From assembly GCF_024666525.1 (NCBI RefSeq), contig NZ_CP088294.1, positions 4,340,001 through 4,404,000 on the forward strand: a DNA stretch of 64,000 bases, read 5' to 3'. Below are positions 12,251 to 22,041 of the stretch, piece by piece. The notes beneath the pieces are model-generated. The model searched no databases, had not been told where the DNA came from, and saw only the letters and a list, made by a program, of their open reading frames with translations. The DNA comes from Pseudomonas sp. J452 (GTDB lineage: Bacteria > Pseudomonadota > Gammaproteobacteria > Pseudomonadales > Pseudomonadaceae). Position 1 is the stretch's first letter. Every line of letters starts with the position of its first letter. A program made the translations under genes and the position numbers.

Positions 12251-15200
12251 TCAAGCTTCGACAGCCGCCCACTGCTTGCTCAAGCGTTTGTCCGACACCG
12301 CCATCTTGGTCCCGAGTTGCTGGGCGAACAGCGACACGCGGTATTCCTCCAGCATCCAGCGATACAGCAGCAGGTTGGCGTCATGCTTGCCTTCCTGGCC
12401 GTGTTTGCCCAGGCGCGCCTGGTACTGTTCCCAGTAGCCAGCCAGCTCGCCGGCCCAGACGCGGTCGCGCTGCACCTGGCTGCCGATCTTGTCCAGGCGC
12501 TGTTCGATGGCCTTGAGGTAGCGCGGTACTTCCTTGAGCCACTCGGCCGGGGTTTCGCGGACGAAGCCCGGGTACACCAGGTTGCTCAGTTGCAGCTTGA
12601 TGTCGTTGAGGGCCATGGCCTGGGCCAGGTCGATCTTGCCCTTGAAGCGCTTCTGCAGGCCGTGCCACAGCTTGAGGATGTCCAGGGTCAGCTTGGCCAG
12701 GCGTTCGGCGTGGTCGGCCCAGGCACCTCGTTTCTTCTCGGCCAGGGCAGCCAGCGCCGCACCATCGCGTGGCAGGGTGGCTTCGCCGTCGAGGATGCAG
12801 CTGTCCAGGCTGGCCAGGAGGATGTCCTCGACCAGTGCCTCGACGCGGCCCATGTCGCGATAGAGCAGGCCCAGGTCGGTCAGGCCCGGCAGCTTGTTAC
12901 GGAGGAACTTGGCGGGCTCGTTGAGCTGTTGCAGCAGCAGGCGTTGCAGGGCGCGACGATGTTGGTACTCGGCCTCGGCCTGGGTCGGGAAGCGTCCTTC
13001 CTTGACCACCCCGCCCTCTTCCACCAGCGCCGGGAATACGGTCATGGAGAGCCCGGCGATCTTCTGTTGGGTCTTCTCGGCGACTTCGGCGAAGGCCTTG
13101 GCCTGCACCGGCTGCTGCGCCTTGTCGCTCTGCGGAATGGCCAGGGCGGCCTGGCTGGCTTCGGCAAAGCGCGCGCACAGTTCGGCCAGGTCGCGGCCTT
13201 CGCCGAGGAACTTGCCCTTGGCGTCGACCACTTCCAGGTTCATCTTCAGGTGGCTGTCGAGCTGCGCTGCAGCCTCGATCCAGGCGTCCTCGGCAACCCG
13301 CGCGCCGGTCATGCGCGTCAGTTCGCGACCGAGGTTTTCCGCCAGGCTGCCCTGAGCGAAACTCAGCTTGCTCAGCGCCGCGCCGACGAAGTCCGGCACC
13401 GGCACGAAGTTCTTGCGCAGCGCCTTGGGCAGATTGCGCACCAGGGCGATGGCCTTGGCTTCCAGCAGGCCCGGCACCAGCCATTCCAGGCGCTCGGGCG
13501 GCAGTTGCGGCAGCAGCGGCGCCGGTACGCGCAGGGTCACCCCGTCGCGCGGGTGATTGGGTTCGAAGTGGTAGGTCAGCGGCAGTTGCAGCTCGCCGAT
13601 GTGCAGGATGTCCGGGTACTGCTGGGCGGTGACTTCCTTGGCCTCGCGCGCCAGCACGTCTTCCTCGCGCATGATCAGCAGCTGCGGGTGCTTCGCGCTC
13701 TCGCTCTTATACCAGTGCTCGAAGGTGGCGGCCTGGTTGATCTCCGCCGGGATGCGCGCCTCGTAGTAGGCGAACAGGGTTTCCTCGTCGGCGAGAATGT
13801 CGCGGCGGCGCGCTTTGGCTTCCAGCTCGTCGAGTTTTTCCAGCAGCAGGCGGTTGGCATTCAGGCACTTGGCGCGGCTATTGATCTCGCCGCGCACCAG
13901 GCCTTCGCGGATGAACAGCTCGCGCGAAGCCACCGGATCGACCGGGCCGTAGTGCACCGGGCGGCGGCCGACGACAATCAGGCCGTACAGGGTGACCTGC
14001 TCGAAGGCCACCACCTGGCCGCGCTTCTTCTCCCAGTGCGGCTCGAAGTGGTTCTTCTTGATCAGGTGGCCGGCCAGCGGCTCGATCCAGTCCGGCTCGA
14101 TCTTGGCGACCTGGCGGGCGAACAGCTTGGTGGTTTCCACCAGCTCGGCGGCCATCACCCAGGTCGGCTTCTTGCGTCCGATCACTGACGACGGGTGAAT
14201 CCAGAAACGCCGCTGGCGCGCGCCGAGGTAGTCGCCGTCCTCGGTCTTTTGGCCAATCTGGCTGAGCAGGCCGCTGAGGATCGCCTTGTGCACGGCGGCG
14301 TAGCCCTTGGCGCGCTGCGCCGCTTCGCTGGCTTCGGCCTGCTCACGGGCGATGACGTTGACCTTGGTGTCCTTGGTCGGTTGCGGACGGGCGGCTTTGC
14401 CGGCATCGCCCTTCTGCCCAGCGTCCGCTGCGGCGCGGGGATTGCCGGCCAGTTGCAGCTCGCGGGCGATCAGCACCAGCTGGCGATGCGAGTCACGCCA
14501 CTCGCGCAGGCGCATGTAGTTGAGGAAGTTCTTCTTGCACCAGTTGCGCAGCGGACTGCTGCCCAGTTCTTGGCGCTTCTCCTCGAAGCCGCGCCACAGG
14601 TTGATCAGCGCGGCGAAGTCGGAATCGACATCCTTCCACTGCGCGTGGGCCTGGTCGGCGGCCTGCTGGCGGTCCATCGGCCGCTCGCGCGGGTCCTGCA
14701 CGGACAGCGCACTGGCGACTATCAGGATCTCGTCCAGGCTGCCGAGCTTGGCCGCTTCCAGCACCATGCGGCCCAGGCGCGGGTCGATGGGCAGACGCGC
14801 CAGCTGGCGGCCAAGCGGCGTCAGCTGGCCCTCGCGGTTGACCGCCGAGAGCTCCTGCAACAGGTTGAAGCCGTCGCTGATGGCCTTGCCATCCGGCGGC
14901 TCGATAAAGGGGAAATCCTCGATGGTGCCCAGGCGCAGATGGAGCATCTGCAGGATCACCGCGGCCAGATTGGTACGCAGGATTTCCGGATCGGTGAAGG
15001 CCGGGCGGCCGAGGAAATCTTCCTCGCTGTACAGGCGCACGCAGATGCCCGGCTCTACCCGCCCGCAACGGCCCTTGCGCTGGTTGGCACTGGCCTGGGA
15101 AATGGCTTCGATAGGCAGGCGCTGAACCTTGGCGCGGTAGCTGTAGCGACTGATACGCGCCGTGCCGCTGTCGATCACGTAGCGGATGCCCGGCACGGTC

Positions 15201-16285
15201 AGCGAGGTCTCGGCGACGTTGGTGGCGAGGACGATCTTGCGCCCGCTCATGGGCGCGAAGATCTTCTGCTGCTCGGCCGGAGTCAGCCGCGCGTACAGCG
15301 GCAGCACTTCGGTGAAACGCAGGTTGGCCTTGCGCAGCACATCGGCTGCGTCGCGGATTTCGCGCTCGCCAGGGAGGAAGATCAGCACGTCGCCGGGGCG
15401 CTTGCCCTCGGCCTTTTCATGGGCGGCGATCTCGTCCAGCGCGGCGAGGATGCCCTGGTCAACGGTAAGGTCGTCGAGCAGGCTCTCACCCTCCTCGTCC
15501 ACCTCAGCCGCCAGCGGGCGGTACCAGGTGTCCACCGGGTAGGTGCGCCCGGAGACCTCGACGATCGGCGCGTCGTTGAAGTGCTTGGAGAAGCGCTCCA
15601 GGTCGATGGTCGCCGAGGTGATGATCACCTTGAGATCCGGGCGGCGCGGCAGCAGGGTTTTCAGGTAGCCGAGGAGGAAGTCGATGTTGAGGCTTCGTTC
15701 ATGCGCCTCGTCGACAATGATGGTGTCGTACTTTTCCAGGTAGCGGTCGTGCTGGGTCTCGGCCAGCAGGATGCCGTCGGTCATCAGCTTGATCAGGCTG
15801 CTGTCCTTGCTCTGGTCCTCGAAGCGCACCTGGTAGCCGACCAGCTCGCCGAGCGGCGTACCGATTTCCTCGGCCACGCGGGTGGCGACACTGCGCGCGG
15901 CCAGACGGCGCGGCTGGGTGTGGCCAATCAGGCCGTGCACGCCACGGCCGATCTCCAGGCAGATCTTCGGCAGCTGGGTGGTCTTGCCCGAGCCGGTTTC
16001 GCCGGCGATCACCAGCACCTGGTGCTTCTCCAGCGCGGCCTTGATCTCGTCGCGCTTGGCGGCGATCGGCAGATTGTCGTCGTAGCGCATCGCCGGCACG
16101 CTGCGTTTGCGTGCCTCGACCTTGGCCACCGAGGCCTGGAAGCGCTCCAGCCACTGCGCCTGCTTGGCCTCGTCCGGGTGCTTCTGCAGCTCGTGCAGCT
16201 GACGGCGCAGGCGATGACGGTCGGCCAGCAGGGCCTGGTCGAGGTTGTTCAGCAGCGGATCACGGGCGGGAATGGCGTCGGTCAT
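12251..16285 (-). CDS. hrpA: ATP-dependent RNA helicase HrpA (DEAH-box)
   Basis: The product is 1344 residues, close to the roughly 1300 of enterobacterial HrpA. It is a DEAH-box helicase that unwinds RNA; the E. coli protein rescues stalled ribosomes and processes mRNA. Walker A GETGSGKT lies at residues 95-102, DEAH at 192-195, followed by SAT (motif III), the motif V/VI region TNVAETSLTVPGI and QRKGRCGR, then HA2, OB-fold and the DUF3418 C-terminal region characteristic of HrpA. The ATG at 16285 gives the normal N-terminus. It is monocistronic and converges on parA. A 45-bp near-copy of its coding sequence sits at 26469-26513. Confidence 0.96.
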   Translation of the reverse strand: MTDAIPARDPLLNNLDQALLADRHRLRRQLHELQKHPDEAKQAQWLERFQASVAKVEARKRSVPAMRYDDNLPIAAKRDEIKAALEKHQVLVIAGETGSGKTTQLPKICLEIGRGVHGLIGHTQPRRLAARSVATRVAEEIGTPLGELVGYQVRFEDQSKDSSLIKLMTDGILLAETQHDRYLEKYDTIIVDEAHERSLNIDFLLGYLKTLLPRRPDLKVIITSATIDLERFSKHFNDAPIVEVSGRTYPVDTWYRPLAAEVDEEGESLLDDLTVDQGILAALDEIAAHEKAEGKRPGDVLIFLPGEREIRDAADVLRKANLRFTEVLPLYARLTPAEQQKIFAPMSGRKIVLATNVAETSLTVPGIRYVIDSGTARISRYSYRAKVQRLPIEAISQASANQRKGRCGRVEPGICVRLYSEEDFLGRPAFTDPEILRTNLAAVILQMLHLRLGTIEDFPFIEPPDGKAISDGFNLLQELSAVNREGQLTPLGRQLARLPIDPRLGRMVLEAAKLGSLDEILIVASALSVQDPRERPMDRQQAADQAHAQWKDVDSDFAALINLWRGFEEKRQELGSSPLRNWCKKNFLNYMRLREWRDSHRQLVLIARELQLAGNPRAAADAGQKGDAGKAARPQPTKDTKVNVIAREQAEASEAAQRAKGYAAVHKAILSGLLSQIGQKTEDGDYLGARQRRFWIHPSSVIGRKKPTWVMAAELVETTKLFARQVAKIEPDWIEPLAGHLIKKNHFEPHWEKKRGQVVAFEQVTLYGLIVVGRRPVHYGPVDPVASRELFIREGLVRGEINSRAKCLNANRLLLEKLDELEAKARRRDILADEETLFAYYEARIPAEINQAATFEHWYKSESAKHPQLLIMREEDVLAREAKEVTAQQYPDILHIGELQLPLTYHFEPNHPRDGVTLRVPAPLLPQLPPERLEWLVPGLLEAKAIALVRNLPKALRKNFVPVPDFVGAALSKLSFAQGSLAENLGRELTRMTGARVAEDAWIEAAAQLDSHLKMNLEVVDAKGKFLGEGRDLAELCARFAEASQAALAIPQSDKAQQPVQAKAFAEVAEKTQQKIAGLSMTVFPALVEEGGVVKEGRFPTQAEAEYQHRRALQRLLLQQLNEPAKFLRNKLPGLTDLGLLYRDMGRVEALVEDILLASLDSCILDGEATLPRDGAALAALAEKKRGAWADHAERLAKLTLDILKLWHGLQKRFKGKIDLAQAMALNDIKLQLSNLVYPGFVRETPAEWLKEVPRYLKAIEQRLDKIGSQVQRDRVWAGELAGYWEQYQARLGKHGQEGKHDANLLLYRWMLEEYRVSLFAQQLGTKMAVSDKRLSKQWAAVEA

Positions 16286-16487
16286 AGAAAACTTTCAGAG
16301 GCAAGCAGGGCTCGCGAAACGGCGTGGCTGCACGGATAGCAGACGGGAATCCAGGGACGGGATTGTCGCAGCCCACCGGGGGCTTGCCCAGCCCGCGCAA
16401 CAACCTTGACCGGGATCAACGGATGCCGGGCACGCCTGCGGCAAGCTGCATGGCCAAATGCCAGCCAAGCTGCAGTAGAAGGTCATC

Positions 16488-17969
16488 ATGGGCGCGCTGA
16501 TCCGCAATCTCTCGCTGAAATACAAATTCTGGGCGGTCAACCTGGTCGCCTTCGCCACCACCCTGCTGCTGGTGCTGTTCGCCCTGCATCAGGAACAGGC
16601 CGGGCGCATCGACGCTGCTCGCGAAGCCGCCCAGGCCCGCGCCGCGCTGTTGGCGCAATGGCCGGGCGCAGCGGCGCCAACCGCCAAGGATGCGCTGCAC
16701 TTCGCGGCCGGCAGCCGGCCGAGCCTGCCTGGCGTGGACAGCACCGCCCTGCTCGGCGCGCGGGGCTGGGTCGAGCTGGACGGCGACCGTCTGTGGGGCG
16801 AGCAGCCCCTGGTCGGCGCCTGGGTGGCGGATGTCGGCACCGGCCAGCGCCTGGCCGTGCTGGCCCAGGCACCGAGCCTGTGGCAACTGTTCGAGCTGCG
16901 CGCCGGCAGCTATGCCCTGGCAGTCGCCGGGCTGATGTTCCTGCTGCTCGGCGCCTCGCAACTGCTGATCCGCTTTATCCTCGGCCACCTCAACCAGTTG
17001 AAGGACGTGATGCTGCATGTCGAGCACAGCGGCGACCTGTCCGCACGGGCGCCGAGCGACAGCCTCGACGAGGTCGGGCAGATGGCCGGCGCCTTCAACG
17101 CCATGCAGAGCGGCTACCAACGCGTGGTCGGCACCGTGGCCCAGGCCGCCGCACGCCTGGACGAAGGCGCCAAGCGCCTGGCCGGGAGCATGGCCGAGGT
17201 ACGCCAGGGCATGCTCGGCCAACAGAGCGAGACCGACCAGGCGGCCACGGCGATCAACGAGATGTCCGCCACTGTGTTCCACATCGCCCAGCACGCCGCC
17301 GACACCCGCGACCAGGCCGCCGAGGCGGATCGCCTCAGTGGCGCCGGCCAGGCAGTGGTGGCCCGCGCCGGCACGGCCATCGCCAGCCTGTCGCAAGGCG
17401 TGCAGCAGACCGCCGAGATGGTCGAACGCCTGGCCGAGGACAGCCAGACCATCGGCGGCATGGTCAACGTGATCCACAGCATCGCCGAACAGACCAACCT
17501 GCTCGCGCTCAACGCGGCCATCGAGGCGGCACGCGCCGGCGACATGGGCCGTGGTTTCGCCGTGGTGGCCGACGAAGTACGCAACCTGGCCAAGCGCGTG
17601 CAGGACTCCACTGACGAGATCACCCGCATGATCGGCAACCTGCAGGCCGGCACCCGCGACGCCCTGGACTTCATGCGCGAGAGTTCGCTCAAGGCCGACC
17701 ACTGCGTGGAGGAAGCCGGTGCCACCGGCGAGGCCCTGGCCACCATCGCCCAGGCCGTGGCGCTAATGCGCCAGAGCAACACGCAGATCGCCGTGGCCGC
17801 CGAGCAGCAGAGCCAGGTGGCCGAGGAAATGACCCGCTCGGTGGTGGGCATCCGCGATGTCACCGAGCAGACCGTGCAGCAGACCATCGGCTCGGCCAGC
17901 ACCAGTGCCGAGCTGGTGGAGCTGGCGGGTGAGCTGAACCAGGCGATTGGCCGGCTCAAGCTGGGTTAG
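16488..17969 (+). CDS. Methyl-accepting chemotaxis protein
   Basis: The product is 493 residues. TM1 is at about 14-33, a short periplasmic region of about 107 residues follows, and TM2 is at about 141-163. A HAMP domain follows (about 165-215), then a long coiled-coil signalling domain with the conserved hairpin tip [19 protein letters not shown] and [13 protein letters not shown]. The periplasmic part is too short for a Cache or four-helix bundle of usual size and its ligand cannot be predicted. It has no CheB/R-binding pentapeptide at the C-terminus. It stands alone, divergent from hrpA. Confidence 0.93.
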   Translation: MGALIRNLSLKYKFWAVNLVAFATTLLLVLFALHQEQAGRIDAAREAAQARAALLAQWPGAAAPTAKDALHFAAGSRPSLPGVDSTALLGARGWVELDGDRLWGEQPLVGAWVADVGTGQRLAVLAQAPSLWQLFELRAGSYALAVAGLMFLLLGASQLLIRFILGHLNQLKDVMLHVEHSGDLSARAPSDSLDEVGQMAGAFNAMQSGYQRVVGTVAQAAARLDEGAKRLAGSMAEVRQGMLGQQSETDQAATAINEMSATVFHIAQHAADTRDQAAEADRLSGAGQAVVARAGTAIASLSQGVQQTAEMVERLAEDSQTIGGMVNVIHSIAEQTNLLALNAAIEAARAGDMGRGFAVVADEVRNLAKRVQDSTDEITRMIGNLQAGTRDALDFMRESSLKADHCVEEAGATGEALATIAQAVALMRQSNTQIAVAAEQQSQVAEEMTRSVVGIRDVTEQTVQQTIGSASTSAELVELAGELNQAIGRLKLG

Positions 17970-18051
17970 GCGCTGGATACTCGCTGGGTACACGGGTTGC
18001 ACCCGCCCTACACCTGTAGTGGCTCAGACGACGGAGGGGGCCGTATGCTTT

Positions 18052-18116
18052 TGTAGGAACCAGCTTGCTGGCGATCAGGGGCCTGCAAGGGCATCGCCAG
18101 CAAGCTGGTTCCTACA
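18052..18116. repeat. Pseudomonas REP pair (inverted), intact
   Basis: Two 24-bp arms (18052-18075 and 18093-18116) are exact reverse complements sharing TGTAGGAACCAGCTTGCTGG. The spacer is 17 bp. It sits between the 3' ends of the chemoreceptor gene and the convergent amidohydrolase gene, where a REP hairpin may block transcription from both sides. Same family as 9567-9651. Confidence 0.88.
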
Positions 18117-18141
18117 GGGGGGGCTCGTGACCTGACGCGGT

Positions 18142-19800
18142 TTAGAAGCCCTTGCCCCGATAAACCTCTTCGCCGCCCAGCAATGTCCACAGCACCTTGG
18201 CCTGGCCAATCTGGTTGCTCGGCAGTTTGAAGATGTCGCGGTCCAGCACCAGCAGGTCGGCCTGCTTGCCCACTTCCAGCGAGCCGGTGTCCTGTTCCTG
18301 GCGCAGGGTGTAGGCCGCGCCCAGGGTGTAGGCGCGGATAGCCGCCTCCAGGTTGGGCAGGCCGCGCGCGCCCAGGCCCAGGGCGTTCTGCATGATGCCC
18401 AGCGGCGACAGCGGGTTCACGTCCCAGTCGGAACTCAGGGTGACCCGCGCGCCGCTGTCGTACAGCGCGCGCATGGGCAGCATCTGGTAGGCGCGCTGGC
18501 CGATCAGCGGCTGGTTGTCCTTGAGGAAGGACGGGGTGAAGTAGCGGCTGGGCTGGAAGTCGGCGATCACGTCCAGCTGGCGGAAGCGTGGCAGGTCGGC
18601 CGCATCGACCAGCTCGACATGGGTCAGGCGATGGCGCCCCGGTGTGGCCTGGGCGATGGCATCCAGGGCATCGCGCACCGCCTGGTCGCCGATAGTGTGG
18701 ATATGCAGGTCGAAGCCGGCCGCCGACAGCTCGCGGGCATAGCGCTGCAGGCGCTCGGGGCTGAAGTAGTAGAGGCCGCGCGGATCGACGCCGGCCAGGC
18801 TGTGCTGATAGGGCTGGCGCAGGCGCGCGGTGGTGTTGTGCACGATGCCGTCGACATACAGCTTGATCTGGCTGACGTGCAGCAGGCTGTCGGCGCCGCC
18901 GGGGGCGTACAGGGCCTTGAGGTCGGCCAGCTGCTCGTCGTCATCCAGCTGCGGGTAGGCCCACAGGCCGAGGGTGGTACGCGCTTTGAGCTGGTCCTCG
19001 CGAGCGGCGCGCTGCCAGGCTTCGAGATGGCCCCGGCGCCAGAACACCCGGGCGTCGGCCACCGAGGTGATGCCGTTGCGCGCCAGCTCGTCCTGGCCGT
19101 AGAGCACGGCCTGGTAATACACCTCCTGCAGCGCCTTGGAGGGCGGCAGGGCTTTGTCCATCACCAGGTCGCCGGCGTTGTCGAGCACGATGCCGGTTGG
19201 TTTGCCCTGCTGGTCGCGCAGGATCACCCCGCCCTCGGGGTTGCCCTTGGCCGCCTCGATGCCGGCCAGTTGCAGCGCCTTGCTGTTGAGCCAATAGGAA
19301 TGCGAGGTCTCCTCCATGATGGCGATGGGGCGATCCGCCGCCACCTCGTCGAGCAGCGCGCGCAGGCTGCCGCCGGCCTCCAGCAGGGTATGCAGGGCGA
19401 AGCCGCTGCCCAGCAGCCACTCGCCCGACGCCGCCTCGGCGCACTCGCCGATGGCGTCCAGCCACTGCGCCACCCCATCCTCGGTGTCCAGCGGGCAATC
19501 GCCCTGGGCCTCGGACGAGGCGTCCAGCACATGTGCGTGGCTGTCCTGGAAACCCGGCAGCACCAGGCGCCCTTCGAGGTCGACGAACTCGGTGTGGTCA
19601 TCGGCATATTCCTCGACCTGGGCCGCGCTGCCGACGGCGAGGATGGTGCCCTCCTCGTCGATGGCCAGGGCCTCGGCCCAGGGCTGGGCAGCGTTCACCG
19701 TGTAGATGCGGGCGTTGTGCAGCACCAGGCTGGCAACGGCTTCGTCAGCCTGGGCCAGGGGAGCCAGGAGTGCCGCGCAGAGCGGCAGACAGCGGAACAT
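18142..19800 (-). CDS. Exported YtcJ-like amidohydrolase
   Basis: The product is 552 residues. A short signal peptide (about 1-18, ending LAPLAQA) is followed by an amidohydrolase-3 fold: composite beta-sandwich, HAH metal motif at His88/His90 in GFQDSHAH, HIHTIGDQAVRDAL in the middle, and SDWDVNPLSP near the end with the catalytic Asp. Such enzymes hydrolyse amide or imine bonds and the substrate is unknown. Being last in a run of agmatine/polyamine genes transcribed the same way suggests a nitrogen-compound substrate, but that is inference. A strong terminator-like hairpin lies just upstream (19817-19851), so it may have its own promoter. The start is ATG 19800; longer frames upstream lack a signal peptide. 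Confidence 0.85.
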   Translation of the reverse strand: MFRCLPLCAALLAPLAQADEAVASLVLHNARIYTVNAAQPWAEALAIDEEGTILAVGSAAQVEEYADDHTEFVDLEGRLVLPGFQDSHAHVLDASSEAQGDCPLDTEDGVAQWLDAIGECAEAASGEWLLGSGFALHTLLEAGGSLRALLDEVAADRPIAIMEETSHSYWLNSKALQLAGIEAAKGNPEGGVILRDQQGKPTGIVLDNAGDLVMDKALPPSKALQEVYYQAVLYGQDELARNGITSVADARVFWRRGHLEAWQRAAREDQLKARTTLGLWAYPQLDDDEQLADLKALYAPGGADSLLHVSQIKLYVDGIVHNTTARLRQPYQHSLAGVDPRGLYYFSPERLQRYARELSAAGFDLHIHTIGDQAVRDALDAIAQATPGRHRLTHVELVDAADLPRFRQLDVIADFQPSRYFTPSFLKDNQPLIGQRAYQMLPMRALYDSGARVTLSSDWDVNPLSPLGIMQNALGLGARGLPNLEAAIRAYTLGAAYTLRQEQDTGSLEVGKQADLLVLDRDIFKLPSNQIGQAKVLWTLLGGEEVYRGKGF

Positions 19801-19816
19801 GGGTTGATCCTCAAGC

Positions 19817-19851
19817 AAAAAACCATGCCTGGCATGGGTAGCCAGGCATGG
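19817..19851 (-). terminator. Rho-independent terminator after the Tat-exported agmatine-deiminase homologue
   Basis: An 11-bp perfect stem (CCATGCCTGGC, 19823-19833, with GCCAGGCATGG, 19841-19851), a 7-base loop and, on the minus strand, six T's (A's at 19817-19822). It lies 48 bases past the stop at 19899 and directly before the amidohydrolase start. Confidence 0.88.
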
Positions 19852-19898
19852 CGTAAAGGAAGGAGGTTGGTCAGCTCCTTCAATGGAGTCCGTAAAGG

Positions 19899-21026
19899 CT
19901 AGACCAGCCGCGGCATGTTCTTGGTCACGCAATGGATACCCCCGCCGCCACCGGCGATCGGGTCGATATTCACCTGCACCACCACGCGCCCCGGATACAG
20001 CTTGGCCAGCAGGTCCTTGGCGAACTTGTCGGCAGCGGTGTCGCCGAACTGCGGCACGATCACCGCGCCGTTGATCGGCAGGTAGTTGATGTAGCCCGGG
20101 GCGAAGTCCGGATTGTTCTGGGTGTAGACGTTGCTGCGTTTCTTCAGGGGTGGCGGCAGGGTGTGCACCACCAGCTTGCGCCCGTCGGCGTCGGTGGCGG
20201 CCTTGAGGATGTTCAGGTGGGTGCGTGTCACCGCGTAGTCGTAGGACTTGGGGTCGTTGTCCAGGTTGGCGATGACCACGCCCGGTTTGACGAAGCGTGC
20301 GTAGAAATCCACGTGGGCGTCGGTGATGTCCTTGCCCTTGATGCCCGGCAGCCAGATGATCTTGCGCAGGCCGAGGTTGGCCTTCAGCTCTGCCTCGATC
20401 TGCGCCTTGCTCATGCCCGGGTTGCGGTTGCTGTTGATCCAGCAGCTCTCGGTGATGATCGCCGTGCCGTGGCCGTCGACCTCGATGCCACCGCCCTCGC
20501 CCACCAGTTGGCTGGAGATATAGCTGGCGTCCAGCTCGTAGCTCAGCGTATCGGCCACCATGGTGTCGTTACCGGCCTGCTGCTTGCCGCCCCAGCCATT
20601 GAAGTTGAAGTCGACCAGGCCACGCCCACCCTGCCCATCAACCACGAAGCAGCCGCCGTAGTCGCGCACCCAGATGTCGTCCAGCGGCATGCTGATGAAC
20701 TTGATATTAGTGGTGCCGCACTTGCTCTTGGCCTGGCTCAGCTGGTTGGCACGACATAACACGGTCACCGGCTGGTACTTGGCGATGGTCTTGGCCAGCA
20801 GGGCGATGCAATTGTTGACTGGCGTAGCCCAGTCTTCCCAGACCGAACTGGAGGCGGCGAAGGCGAGTATCACCCGCTCCTGCGGCGCGTGCTCGTCAGG
20901 CATGTACCAGCTGCCTGCAAGGGCCGCGCGCACCCGCGGCGCGCTGAGCCCCAGGCCCAGGGAAGCGACGGCACCGAGGCCGGCGGCCAGGCTCAGATGT
21001 TTGATGAAATCACGACGTGTAGACAT
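19899..21026 (-). CDS. Tat-exported agmatine deiminase / peptidyl-arginine deiminase-family protein
   Basis: The product is 375 residues. The N-terminus MSTRRDFIKHLSLAAGLGAV is a twin-arginine signal (Arg4-Arg5) with cleavage probably after VRA, so the enzyme should be periplasmic. The rest is the PAD_porph/AguA fold: WVRDYG, GEGGGIEVDG, a Cys366 nucleophile in GGGGGIHC, and the SNRNPGMSK segment. AguA-type enzymes convert agmatine to N-carbamoylputrescine and ammonia. It is a distant paralogue of the cytoplasmic AguA at 24056-25108, and catalytic positions appear kept. The start ATG 21026 has GAGGGA upstream. A porin gene and a polyamine-binding protein gene precede it on the same strand. 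Confidence 0.85.
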   Translation of the reverse strand: MSTRRDFIKHLSLAAGLGAVASLGLGLSAPRVRAALAGSWYMPDEHAPQERVILAFAASSSVWEDWATPVNNCIALLAKTIAKYQPVTVLCRANQLSQAKSKCGTTNIKFISMPLDDIWVRDYGGCFVVDGQGGRGLVDFNFNGWGGKQQAGNDTMVADTLSYELDASYISSQLVGEGGGIEVDGHGTAIITESCWINSNRNPGMSKAQIEAELKANLGLRKIIWLPGIKGKDITDAHVDFYARFVKPGVVIANLDNDPKSYDYAVTRTHLNILKAATDADGRKLVVHTLPPPLKKRSNVYTQNNPDFAPGYINYLPINGAVIVPQFGDTAADKFAKDLLAKLYPGRVVVQVNIDPIAGGGGGIHCVTKNMPRLV

Positions 21027-21115
21027 GCTGTGTCCCTCTGTTGTGGTGGATACGGCCTGGCGCAAGCGCCCGTGAAGCGGCTGCCAGCGCGCATGCAGTG
21101 CGTAGAACCTCAACG

Positions 21116-21209
21116 CCCCTCACCCACTTGTGGGAGAGGAGCCGGGGAAGAGGGAATTGGCCCAAGGCCCCTCTCCCCAGCCCTCTCCCGTGAACGGGAG
21201 AGGGAGCAA
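21116..21209. repeat. Dispersed CTCTCCC-rich inverted-repeat element, copy 2
   Basis: Same ends as the copy at 12044-12185: CACCCACTTGTGGGAGAGG at the left and CTCTCCCGTGAACGGGAGAG at the right. It lies three bases after the stop of the porin gene (minus strand) and may serve as its terminator. Confidence 0.7.
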
Positions 21210-21212
21210 AAC

Positions 21213-21944
21213 TTAAAAGCTGCGATTGACGCCCAACACCAGGGTCGCCGCGCAGACGTCGTCGAAGCCCATGTAGTTGCTGCACTCGCTGTCGCCGAGG
21301 TCGGTGTCGACGTAGCTGGCCGACCAGTTCAGGCCGAGCAGTTCCTTGCTCAGCTTGATCTGCCATTCGTCGTAGCTGTCGCGGGTGTCGCCGCTGCCGT
21401 CGAGCAGCAGTGGGTCCTTGAGGTCGACCTGGCCGTAGCGCAGGTCCAGCGTCACGTCCGCCGGCAGCTGGGTGCCGTAGCCGACGTAGCTGTACAGGTA
21501 GCTCTGGTCGCCGCCGAGGTTGTCCGAGTAGTAGGCGCCCAGCTTGGCGCCATAGGCGCTCAGCTGGCTGAAGTACTCGCCGTAGTTGAGGGCGCTCTGC
21601 CGTGGGTATTCGTACTGGAAGTAGGCCGTGTCGAGGCTGATGTCGTCGTTGATCTGCCAGTTGTAACCGGCGTAGTAATCGATCTCCTGGCGGGTCTTGC
21701 TGCCCAGGCCGAAGTCGACGTTGGAACTCCACACCCCGGCATACAGGCCGCTGCTGTGGCTGAGGGTGGCCGAGCCCTGCAGGGCCGGGTCGTTCTGTGT
21801 CTGCGAGATGCCACGGGTGCGGTAGTCGCTGTAGACGCCGGCATCCAGGTACAGGCTGAGGTCGCGGCTCAGTTCGATGGCCTGGCTCAGGCCCCAGGGG
21901 GCGAGCAGGACGGTGGCCAGGGCGGCCGTGGGCAAGTACTTCAT
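21213..21944 (-). CDS. TorF-family putative outer-membrane porin
   Basis: The product is 243 residues. A signal peptide (about 1-22, MKYLPTAALATVLLAPWGLSQA) is followed by alternating polar/aromatic beta-strand sequence (SDYRTRGISQTQNDPALQGS, YNWQINDDISLDTAYFQYEYP) and a C-terminal Phe, the usual outer-membrane assembly signal. It resembles the TIGR02001/TorF group of predicted porins. It is transcribed with the polyamine gene block, so a role in entry of agmatine or related compounds is a reasonable guess. Start ATG 21944 is preceded by AAAGGAA. Confidence 0.78.
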   Translation of the reverse strand: MKYLPTAALATVLLAPWGLSQAIELSRDLSLYLDAGVYSDYRTRGISQTQNDPALQGSATLSHSSGLYAGVWSSNVDFGLGSKTRQEIDYYAGYNWQINDDISLDTAYFQYEYPRQSALNYGEYFSQLSAYGAKLGAYYSDNLGGDQSYLYSYVGYGTQLPADVTLDLRYGQVDLKDPLLLDGSGDTRDSYDEWQIKLSKELLGLNWSASYVDTDLGDSECSNYMGFDDVCAATLVLGVNRSF

Positions 21945-22041
21945 CGGGGGTTCCTTTCTTGTTGTTTTCGGGTGAACGGGCATGGCTACGCCGCAACGCC
22001 CGGCCGCTCGACGCGGCCGGGACGCCAGTGGCGGGTGCGGC

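Noticed and set aside
12317..16339. Two very long plus-strand open frames opposite hrpA
   Set aside because: They mirror hrpA codons in a GC-rich gene, with Leu/Gln/Ala/Val-biased translations and no motifs; HrpA on the other strand has all helicase motifs.
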